Source: Clostridia bacterium
Lineage (GTDB): Bacteria; Bacillota; Dehalobacteriia; Dehalobacteriales; Dehalobacteriaceae
NCBI GenBank assembly: GCA_012838175.1
Contig: DUPU01000168.1
Coordinates: forward strand, 1 to 50,096
Length of the DNA stretch: 50,096 nucleotides
Direction of reading: 5' to 3'
Shown here: one piece after another, positions 17,437-26,056 of the stretch
Position numbering within the stretch: position 1 is the first letter of the stretch
Layout of the letters: each line of letters begins with the position of its first letter
The notes under the pieces: generated by a model
What the model was told of the DNA's origin: nothing
The model's input: only the letters and a program-made list of their open reading frames with translations
Database searches by the model: none
Program-made: the position numbers and the translations under genes

Positions 17437-19596
17437 ATGGATTTGCTTACATCATTGAACCCCCTGCAACAAAGTGCCGTAATGTGTACGGAAGGGCCAT
17501 TGCTGATTATGGCCGGTGCCGGGTCGGGAAAAACCAGAGTGTTGGTGCATCGGGTAGCCTATCTAATTAAGGAGATAGGAGTGGACCCGTCCCGGATCTT
17601 GGCAATCACTTTTACCAATAAGGCGGCCGGGGAAATGCGGGAGCGCATTGAAAAACTGGTGGGGTCAGGGAGCCAAAGGATGTGGATCGGTACATTTCAC
17701 GCCACCTGTGTGCGCATTTTACGTCAGGATATTCATCATCTTGGGTTTAACCGGAATTTTGTCATTTATGATGACAGTGACCAACAGACTCTGATAAAGA
17801 AATGCTTAAAAGAGCTGAACCTGGATGAAAAAAAATATACGCCCCGGGGTATGGCTGCAGCCATTGGCAACGGGAAAAATAAGCTGTGGAATGCGGAGAA
17901 ATTTCGGCAGAGGGCAGGAAATTTTTATGAGGAGAAGGTGGCCCAGGTTTATCAATTATACCAAAAAAAACTGACGGAGAATAACGCCCTGGATTTTGAT
18001 GACCTAATTATGAAAACAGTGGAGCTTTTCCAGTTTAAGCCGGAAGTTTTAAGATATTATCAGCATAAGTTTCAGTATATCCTGGTGGACGAGTATCAAG
18101 ACACCAACCACAGCCAGTATCGCTTAATCCGGATGCTGGCGGAAGAACATAGGAACCTTTGTGTGGTGGGAGACCCGGACCAATCCATTTATCGCTGGCG
18201 GGGAGCGGATATTCAAAATATTTTGGATTTCGAACATGATTATCAAGATGCCCGGGTGATTCGCCTGGAGCAGAACTATCGTTCCACCCAAAACATTTTG
18301 GATGCGGCGAATGCGGTGATCCGGCATAACTTAGGGCGTAAGGAAAAAAATCTTTGGACGGATCAGGGACGGGGTGCTAAAATTATTTACCGGGTTACGG
18401 AAGATGAAAGGGCAGAAGGGGTTTTTGTCGCCGAAAAGGTATTTCAACTCCATCAACAGGAAGGGGTAAGCTACCGGGATTGTGTGGTTCTTTACCGCAC
18501 TCATGCCCAGTCCCGGGCACTGGAAGAAGCCTTTATTAAATACAAGCTCCCTTACCGTATTTACGGAGGAATAAAGTTTTATGACCGGAAGGAAATTAAA
18601 GACACTCTGGCTTACTTGAAGGTGCTCATGAACCCTGATGACAGTGTCAGCCTGGCCCGTATTATTAATGAACCGAAAAGGGGAATCGGTATATCCACTT
18701 GGGATAAGGTGGAAACCTATGCTGCCCGGCAAGAAATCAGCATCTATGCCGCGCTGGGTGTATTGACTGAAATTGAAGGTTTATCCCCCAGGGCAGCAAA
18801 GGCTTTAAAAAGCTTTTATGATATGATGGAAAGATTAAGGGAGAAAAAAGATTTCTCCTTTGTCACCCAATTGGTGGAAGAAGTATGGGAGGCAACCGGC
18901 TATAGAAGGGTTTTAGAGTCGGATAATTCCCCGGAAGGGGAAAGCCGGCTGGAAAACTTGCAGGAGTTTCTTTCTGTGACCGAGGAATTTGATCAGACTG
19001 CGGAAGAACCAACTCTGGAGAATTTTCTGGCCCAAATATCCCTGGCTACTGATTTGGACGCTTTACGGGAAGAGGATGAGGCCGTGACCATGATGACCCT
19101 TCATACCGCCAAAGGTTTGGAGTTTCCCGTGGTTTTTATGGTGGGACTGGAAGAAGGAATCTTCCCTCATGGAAGAGCCATGCTGGATGAAGAGGAGATG
19201 GAGGAAGAAAGACGCCTATGCTATGTGGGGATGACCCGGGCCAAAGAACGGCTTTTTATCAGCCGGGCATATCACCGGATGCTTTGGGGACAAAGCCAGT
19301 TTAATAACGAGTCCAGGTTTATGCGGGAAATACCTGCAGAACTGCTGGAGGAAGAAAATGGGCATAATTTAGTTAAGGGACAGGAAGCCCATGAAAAAGA
19401 GCCCTTTTTCTCCGGCCGGGAGAAAAGGACTTCGTCTTTAATGAATTTAGGGGATAAGGTGCAGCATGCTAAGTTCGGGACGGGGGTTATTGTAAAAACC
19501 GACGGTTCCGGTTTGGATATGGAAATCAGCGTTGCCTTCCCCCAACAGGGTATAAAAACTTTTATTCTAAGGTATGCCCCCATTAAAAAAATCTAA
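17437..19596 (+). CDS. pcrA: ATP-dependent DNA helicase PcrA (UvrD/Rep superfamily 1A)
   Basis: A 3'-5' helicase for nucleotide-excision repair, rolling-circle replication and clearing of recombination intermediates. The ATG at 17437 follows AGAGGAGGA and gives MDLLTSLNPLQQSAV, the family N-terminus; frames extending to 17383 run through the yerC terminator. About 719 residues. Motifs in order: AGAGSGKTRVL (Walker A), ITFTNKAAGEMRERI, GTFHATCVRIL, LVDEYQDTN (II), VGDPDQSIYRWRGAD (III), EQNYRST (IV), TMMTLHTAKGLEFPVVF (V) and LCYVGMTRAKERL (VI). The C-terminus has the PcrA Tudor-like tail LGDKVQHAKFGTGVIV. ligA follows, the usual Firmicute pair. Confidence 0.97.
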   Translation: MDLLTSLNPLQQSAVMCTEGPLLIMAGAGSGKTRVLVHRVAYLIKEIGVDPSRILAITFTNKAAGEMRERIEKLVGSGSQRMWIGTFHATCVRILRQDIHHLGFNRNFVIYDDSDQQTLIKKCLKELNLDEKKYTPRGMAAAIGNGKNKLWNAEKFRQRAGNFYEEKVAQVYQLYQKKLTENNALDFDDLIMKTVELFQFKPEVLRYYQHKFQYILVDEYQDTNHSQYRLIRMLAEEHRNLCVVGDPDQSIYRWRGADIQNILDFEHDYQDARVIRLEQNYRSTQNILDAANAVIRHNLGRKEKNLWTDQGRGAKIIYRVTEDERAEGVFVAEKVFQLHQQEGVSYRDCVVLYRTHAQSRALEEAFIKYKLPYRIYGGIKFYDRKEIKDTLAYLKVLMNPDDSVSLARIINEPKRGIGISTWDKVETYAARQEISIYAALGVLTEIEGLSPRAAKALKSFYDMMERLREKKDFSFVTQLVEEVWEATGYRRVLESDNSPEGESRLENLQEFLSVTEEFDQTAEEPTLENFLAQISLATDLDALREEDEAVTMMTLHTAKGLEFPVVFMVGLEEGIFPHGRAMLDEEEMEEERRLCYVGMTRAKERLFISRAYHRMLWGQSQFNNESRFMREIPAELLEEENGHNLVKGQEAHEKEPFFSGREKRTSSLMNLGDKVQHAKFGTGVIVKTDGSGLDMEISVAFPQQGIKTFILRYAPIKKI

Positions 19597-19599
19597 CCC

Positions 19600-21667
<2,068 letters not shown>

Positions 21668-21679
21668 AGTGCCCATCCA

Positions 21680-21898
21680 ATGGAGAAAGGGTATAGATTC
21701 CAGGCTGGGAAAGGAATGCCGGTGATTAGTATTTACTGTAAAAATGAGTATTTTCATAGGGGAAGTGCCTTATTAAACAGCAGGGGCGCAACATTTTTTG
21801 GATTTGAATGGTTAGATGAATCAGCCAAAACCTTAATGTGCGCCCAATGGGATTTTATTCATTGGTTTGGTAAATGGGCAAAGCAAATAGAAACCTAA
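21680..21898 (+). CDS. Hypothetical 72-residue protein
   Basis: I do not recognise this frame. It starts 12 bases after the ligA stop and ends two bases before the stop of the convergent diguanylate cyclase gene. The first ATG has no clear ribosome site; a GGGAAAGGA lies just before an internal ATG at 21716, too close for normal spacing. The composition looks protein-like: no low complexity, three Cys and several Trp in the C-terminal half (FGFEWLDESAKTL, FIHWFGKWAKQ). No signal peptide or membrane helix. It could be a small soluble protein or a chance frame in the gap. Confidence 0.4.
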   Translation: MEKGYRFQAGKGMPVISIYCKNEYFHRGSALLNSRGATFFGFEWLDESAKTLMCAQWDFIHWFGKWAKQIET

Positions 21899-21900
21899 AA

Positions 21901-23367
21901 CTAGAAGGAAACTATGTTCCGTCCGGCAGTCTTTGCCCGGTACAAGGCCTGGTCTGCCCGTTTCCATAGGGATTCAACAGTATCATCGTTTTGCAGACAT
22001 GAAATACCGATACTCAGAGTAAAGTGAAAATACTCCTTTTTTGTTCTCACTACCAATCGGGAAATATTCTCAATAATACGATTCGCGATAATCTGGGCTG
22101 TCTCCCGGTGGGCATCCAACAAAAGGATGGTAAATTCATCTCCCCCCAGGCGACAAAGGATATCATTTTTTCTGATGACCTTTCTAAGCTCAGCGGCAAC
22201 TGTTTTTAAAATTTTATCACCGATATCATGACCGTACCTGTCATTAATTTCCTTAAACTCGTCAATATCGATCATGAGGCAGGAGAGAGTTCTGTTTTGC
22301 TCCAAAGCATCTTTCACCGCCTGTTGAGACCGTTCATGGAAATATTTCCTGTTATTAATACCGGTCAGGTAATCTGTGGATGCTTCTATTTTAAGCTGCT
22401 GTTGGATTCTTCTTTGAGAAAAGTAATTTACATATAAAATGATAATTGAGATAAGGCAGCTAACCAGAAAAATACCCAGGATGGTGGCCATTGTTTTTTG
22501 GAAAGGTTGCATTACTTCGGTTTTATCAATTAATTGAATGACCCCCCAATTATTTATATCCATCTGATGATAAAGCAAATAATAATCCTTGCCGTTGATT
22601 TCAATTTCTTCGTATTCTTTGCCCTTTTCCTTGATGGAATTAATATAAGGAATCAAATTGGCGATACTGATCATTTCCTTGTTTTTTGGGTTTTCACTGG
22701 TATAGACAACTGTACCGTTGTCGGTAAGCAAGATATTTTCCCCGTTTTTTCCAATAATATGCTCTTTGAGAATAGGTTGAAGAAAATCCAAGGAAATATC
22801 AACGGAGAAAAAACCGATGATCCTGCCGTTTTCCCTGATTGCTTTAATGCAGGAGATAGCTAAAATATTGGTGGTATATTCAAAGTAGGGTGGGGAAAAA
22901 GCTGCTTCCGTAGAATTTGTGGCCGGCTTGTACCAGGGCCTGTTCCGGGCTTCAAAAGATTCATCGGAAATGAGCTCAAAATTATCAAGGTAGAAATTGG
23001 CCGATTCATTGGCTACCCAAGCTAAATATATATGGGGGTTTTTCATTTCAATATCTTTTAAGGTTCTTATTACTCTTTGGTATAGGGGATGGCCGGCAAT
23101 ATCTTCCCTTGTTTTTACCTCCCTGATATAATCTACCAGGTCCTGATTAGCTTCCATTTGTTCGGCCACCAGCTTGGTATCGTGAAAAATTTCCGATATT
23201 TTTATATTGGTTATCTCTGTGGTTAAAACAATATTTCTTAAGGTATCTTCCTTTATCTTGTTATAGACAATATGTTGAATCAGCAAAAATGAGACGGTGA
23301 AAAGCAAAATAATAGTTATCAGGCTTTTTAATAATATAGTTGATTTGAAGATGGACCTGAATTCCAT
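21901..23367 (-). CDS. Membrane diguanylate cyclase with extracellular dCache sensor and GGDEF domain
   Basis: Makes cyclic di-GMP from two GTP in response to an external signal. In order: TM helix (residues 10-30), extracytoplasmic dCache domain (about 35-290) with the signature RNRPWYKPA, PPYFEYTT and FFSVDIS, second TM helix (about 297-322), then GGDEF domain (about 330-488). The active site is intact (RLGGDEF, Gly-Gly-Asp-Glu-Phe at 408-412) and the inhibitory I-site RKND (399-402) precedes it by the usual five residues, so it should be active and feedback-inhibited. The ATG follows GAGGAGG. It starts 18 bases after the betaine-binding lipoprotein gene, so the pair is one operon. Confidence 0.93.
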   Translation of the reverse strand: MEFRSIFKSTILLKSLITIILLFTVSFLLIQHIVYNKIKEDTLRNIVLTTEITNIKISEIFHDTKLVAEQMEANQDLVDYIREVKTREDIAGHPLYQRVIRTLKDIEMKNPHIYLAWVANESANFYLDNFELISDESFEARNRPWYKPATNSTEAAFSPPYFEYTTNILAISCIKAIRENGRIIGFFSVDISLDFLQPILKEHIIGKNGENILLTDNGTVVYTSENPKNKEMISIANLIPYINSIKEKGKEYEEIEINGKDYYLLYHQMDINNWGVIQLIDKTEVMQPFQKTMATILGIFLVSCLISIIILYVNYFSQRRIQQQLKIEASTDYLTGINNRKYFHERSQQAVKDALEQNRTLSCLMIDIDEFKEINDRYGHDIGDKILKTVAAELRKVIRKNDILCRLGGDEFTILLLDAHRETAQIIANRIIENISRLVVRTKKEYFHFTLSIGISCLQNDDTVESLWKRADQALYRAKTAGRNIVSF

Positions 23368-23385
23368 AATTCCTCCTCAGGCTGA

Positions 23386-24255
23386 TTAAAGGGAATATAG
23401 CCATGTATCCACTGTTTCTTTGTGTTCACTTATCCATTTGACAAAAGCTTTTTCCGTGTTATCCCCGCTGTTATTGTTCATTAACAGCAAAAGTTCCACC
23501 AGCTCGTCTTTTTCCAGGTGGAAATTATATAAAAATTCGGCTATTTTGGGGTATTCCCGGGCGAAACCTTTTCGGGTTACAGTATGCAGGTTTTCTTCCC
23601 CGCCGTAAATAAAAAGGGGGTCATCCAAAAAAAACAAATCCCATTGGGCGAATTTCCAGTGAGGAATCCAGCCGGTGACCACAATCCATTCTTTTTTTCC
23701 GATGGCTTCTTCTATTCTTTTTTCCATTTGGTTGCTGCAGCTAGTGCTAAGAGAGAAGTCCAGATTATATTCTTTGATGGCCTTTTGTGTACTTTTGATA
23801 ATGCCTGCCTCGGCTTCGATACCCACTATAGTGCTGTTAAATTTATCTTTATAGGTATTTAATTGGCTTATACTTTCGATTGATACATATGAGGGCACTG
23901 CCAAGCCTGTTCGGGCTCCCCGGAAGTTAACCCCTAAATTTTCAATGTCACTCCCGTACTGGGAGATGAATTTATCATGAGTAATGGGTAGCCAGCAATC
24001 CAGAAAAATATCACATTTATTTTCCGCCAGGTTTTGATATACAGTATCCACATCAGAGTTTATTATTTCCACGGGAAAATTCATTTTTTCTTCCAGAACG
24101 AGTTTGACAATTTCTGTCATACAATAGCATTCCGGCCAATCCACCACTCCGATTTTAATACTTTTTGGCTGGGATTTCCCACATCCGGGGAAAACTAACA
24201 TTGTTACGGTAGTCATTAGTATTAATATAAAAATGAGTTTTCCCCTGAACTTCAT
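23386..24255 (-). CDS. Glycine betaine/proline-betaine type substrate-binding lipoprotein (OpuAC family), no transporter genes
   Basis: A 289-residue binding protein. The ATG at 24255 (AGGTGG five bases upstream) is preferred over a GTG at 24264 that overlaps that site. It has a signal peptide with Cys in FPGCGKS, an atypical but usable lipobox. OpuAC marks: KIGVVDWPECYCMTEIV, DIFLDCWLPITHDKF, GARTGLAVPSY, GIEAEAGI, VTGWIPHWKFAQWDL and LDDPLFIYGGEE; the Trp/aromatic residues are those that cage quaternary ammonium groups. No permease or ATPase gene is adjacent. The only partner is the downstream diguanylate cyclase, so signalling rather than uptake is likely. The exact ligand is unknown. Confidence 0.88.
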   Translation of the reverse strand: MKFRGKLIFILILMTTVTMLVFPGCGKSQPKSIKIGVVDWPECYCMTEIVKLVLEEKMNFPVEIINSDVDTVYQNLAENKCDIFLDCWLPITHDKFISQYGSDIENLGVNFRGARTGLAVPSYVSIESISQLNTYKDKFNSTIVGIEAEAGIIKSTQKAIKEYNLDFSLSTSCSNQMEKRIEEAIGKKEWIVVTGWIPHWKFAQWDLFFLDDPLFIYGGEENLHTVTRKGFAREYPKIAEFLYNFHLEKDELVELLLLMNNNSGDNTEKAFVKWISEHKETVDTWLYSL

Positions 24256-24396
24256 TTTTACCACCTGCTGTCAAATGAAATAGATAAAAACAATTCCAGA
24301 TAAAAATATGAAGAATTTAACAATTACATTCTACAAATTAATATTTTATTCCTGCCAAATATAAACAATATTAAATTTTCTTTAACTTAGTTTAAG

Positions 24397-24413
24397 TATA
24401 ATTAAGGTATAAT
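24397..24413 (+). promoter_or_regulatory. Twin TATAAT -10 elements upstream of the ygbA-like gene
   Basis: Two perfect TATAAT hexamers at 24397-24402 and 24408-24413 lie 43-60 bases before the start at 24456; neither has a good -35 at 17 bases, which suggests activator dependence or overlapping promoters. The inverted repeat TAATC-aggtta-GATTA (24430-24445) between promoter and ribosome site could be an operator. Confidence 0.45.
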
Positions 24414-24455
24414 AAGATAAAACTTTCTTTAATCAGGTTAGATTAGGTGGTTAAA

Positions 24456-24782
24456 ATGGCATCATTAAATAGTAACCGCCGTATCCGGCGGGAGAAAAAA
24501 ATTATTAAAACCATGATTGAGCTTTATTGCCGAAAGAATCACGGTACCAAAGCAGGTCTTTGTCCTACGTGTGGGGAGTTGCTGGACTACGCCTTCAGAC
24601 GGCTGGATAAATGCAAATTCGGCGGGGAAAAACCTGTGTGCAATAAATGTCGGGTCCACTGCTATCAAAAAGATATGCGGGAAAAGGTGCGGCAGGTTAT
24701 GAGATTTTCCGGGCCCAGAATGATTTACTTGCATCCGGTATTAGCAGCGGAACATTTCTTCCGCAGCATGAAAAGGAACTGA
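24456..24782 (+). CDS. Nitrous oxide-stimulated promoter family protein (YgbA-like)
   Basis: A 108-residue basic, Cys-rich protein. The ATG at 24456 follows AGGTGG by five bases. The family core is visible: IELYCRKNHGTKAGLCPTCGELLDYA, then LDKCKFGGEKPVCNKCRVHCYQKDMREKVRQVMRFSGPRM (six Cys in CxxC/CxxCxxxC patterns), and LHPVLAAEHFF. The Cys set suggests bound metal or an Fe-S cluster. In enterobacteria ygbA belongs to the NO-sensing NsrR regulon, so a role in nitrosative or nitrogen-oxide stress is plausible; the biochemical function is unknown. It is divergent from the betaine sensor operon and convergent with cotJC. Confidence 0.85.
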   Translation: MASLNSNRRIRREKKIIKTMIELYCRKNHGTKAGLCPTCGELLDYAFRRLDKCKFGGEKPVCNKCRVHCYQKDMREKVRQVMRFSGPRMIYLHPVLAAEHFFRSMKRN

Positions 24783-24807
24783 CATTTAAACCATTTTTCC
24801 AGGGATA

Positions 24808-24834
24808 CAAAAAGAGACTGTCTTTAACAGCCCC
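24808..24834 (-). terminator. Intrinsic terminator of the cotJ operon
   Basis: On the minus strand GGGGCTGT pairs with ACAGTCTC (two G-U pairs) around TAAAG-type loop bases, then TTTTTG. The wobble pairs would be mismatches in plus-strand RNA, so it serves the minus strand, 16 bases after the cotJC stop. Confidence 0.65.
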
Positions 24835-24849
24835 TTTTCTCCTTTTCTT

Positions 24850-25422
24850 TTAATAATATTTTTTCTCCATTAATTTTTCCTGGATATGGTTCAGGGTTTC
24901 GCCGAAACGCTGGAAGTGCACTACTTCTCTTTCCCTTAAAAATCTTAGGGTGTCGATAATTCCCGGGTCATCGCTAAGGTTGATTAGGTTTTCATAAGTA
25001 GCCCGGGCTTTTTGTTCTGCAGCCATATCTTCATGCAGGTCGGCTACCGGGTCCCCTAAAGCCTGAATGTATTTTGCGGACCAGGGTACCCCGTTGGCAT
25101 CCGTCCAAAATAAGGCATTGTCATGCTGGGCATAATGCCCTCCCAAACCGGCTTCTTCCAATTCTCTGGGGGTAGCGTCCTTGACCAGCTTATAGATCAG
25201 GGTGGCAATGATTTCCATGTGTGCCAATTCTTCGGTGCCGATATCCGTAAGCACTCCTTTGGCTCTTTCCGTAGGCATACTGTATCTTTGGTTTAGATAA
25301 CGCAGGGAAGCAGATAGTTCTCCGTCCGGTCCCCCGTATTGGGTAACGAGAAACTTAGCCATGCGCACGTCTTTTTTTGTGACGCGGGCCGGGTATTCCA
25401 ATTTTTTTTCATATATCCACAT
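24850..25422 (-). CDS. cotJC: Spore coat protein CotJC (manganese catalase family)
   Basis: An inner-coat ferritin-like protein of the manganese catalase family. The 190-residue product has the family's metal ligands: ELSASLRYLNQRY, IGTEELAHMEII, DLHEDMAAEQKARATYENL and REREVVHFQRFGE, giving the Glu and His residues of a dinuclear site. It is the last gene of cotJA-cotJB-cotJC, made in the mother cell under sigma-E in Bacillus. The start is preceded by AGGAGGC. Whether it keeps catalase activity here is not known. Confidence 0.95.
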   Translation of the reverse strand: MWIYEKKLEYPARVTKKDVRMAKFLVTQYGGPDGELSASLRYLNQRYSMPTERAKGVLTDIGTEELAHMEIIATLIYKLVKDATPRELEEAGLGGHYAQHDNALFWTDANGVPWSAKYIQALGDPVADLHEDMAAEQKARATYENLINLSDDPGIIDTLRFLREREVVHFQRFGETLNHIQEKLMEKKYY

Positions 25423-25438
25423 TTAACATGCCTCCTTT

Positions 25439-25699
25439 TTAGTCTTCTTCCCAGGGCCAAGGACTCTCAATCCACTGCCAGGGAAAACGGCTGGGACTTC
25501 CGCCGAAATTAGTCAAAGGACCGTATTTCATTTCATACATGTTTTTTAAGTTCATCAGCTCTTCAGTAAATCTATTGTAATCACATAATGCTTGTTCATT
25601 GTCAGGATGGGTATCCAGAAACAGGTTTAATTCTACGCAGGCAAACTCCACTTCCTGAATTCTTCTTAACAAATTCCTCCGGTTTGATGATTTACCCAT
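25439..25699 (-). CDS. cotJB: Spore coat protein CotJB
   Basis: An 86-residue helical coat protein that works with CotJC. The ATG at 25699 is preferred because GGGAGGTGA lies just upstream; a GTG at 25708 is part of that site. Family marks are LLRRIQEVEFACVELNLFLDTHP and YNRFTEELMNLKNMYEMKYGPL, then a Trp-Pro-rich tail (PWQWIESPWPWEED). It ends 16 bases before cotJC and begins 15 bases after cotJA. Confidence 0.95.
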   Translation of the reverse strand: MGKSSNRRNLLRRIQEVEFACVELNLFLDTHPDNEQALCDYNRFTEELMNLKNMYEMKYGPLTNFGGSPSRFPWQWIESPWPWEED

Positions 25700-25714
25700 A
25701 CTTGTCACCTCCCA

Positions 25715-25867
25715 TTACTTTTTAGGTTTATAAGGTTGGTACAGACCGGGGAAAATAGTACCCTTCATCAAAGCTTCGTCCAAAGGAAATAAACGTTCAT
25801 ATGGTTGATCGGGGACCCAGGCTTGTGCTAACCTTATACCTTCCATCGGCCTTTCTTTTTTGCCCAC
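25715..25867 (-). CDS. cotJA: Spore coat protein CotJA (short)
   Basis: A 50-codon gene that is easily missed. Reading from the GTG at 25867 (AAGGGGTG just upstream) gives MGKKERPMEGIRLAQAWVP, DQPYERLFPLDEALMKGTIF and PGLYQPYKPKK. LAQAWVPDQPY and FPLDEALMKGTIFPGLYQPY are the CotJA hallmark. It heads the cotJ operon. The upstream 189 bases hold the divergent purL start; a CATATTTG with an ATA 13 bases upstream is a weak sigma-E-like candidate on the minus strand (about 25932-25955). An internal ATG (MEGIRLAQ) is an alternative start. Confidence 0.9.
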   Translation of the reverse strand: MGKKERPMEGIRLAQAWVPDQPYERLFPLDEALMKGTIFPGLYQPYKPKK

Positions 25868-26056
25868 ATTTTTCACCCCTTGTTTTAAGATTTCGATACA
25901 TTTTATTCATACCTTCCTGTATTTGGTGACAAATATGGGGAAGATAAGATTATAAACTTAGAATGTTGTTTTTATCAATACTCTTATGTTAAAATTAGTT
26001 GGAAAATCAGAAACTTTCCTTGGCTAACAATCAACAAAAGTCAGGAGTGATCTCTG

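Noticed and set aside
25900-26056. Purine riboswitch or PurR-type leader before purL
   Set aside because: No conserved purine aptamer core was found in the 157 bases and no palindrome of the PurBox type could be supported.
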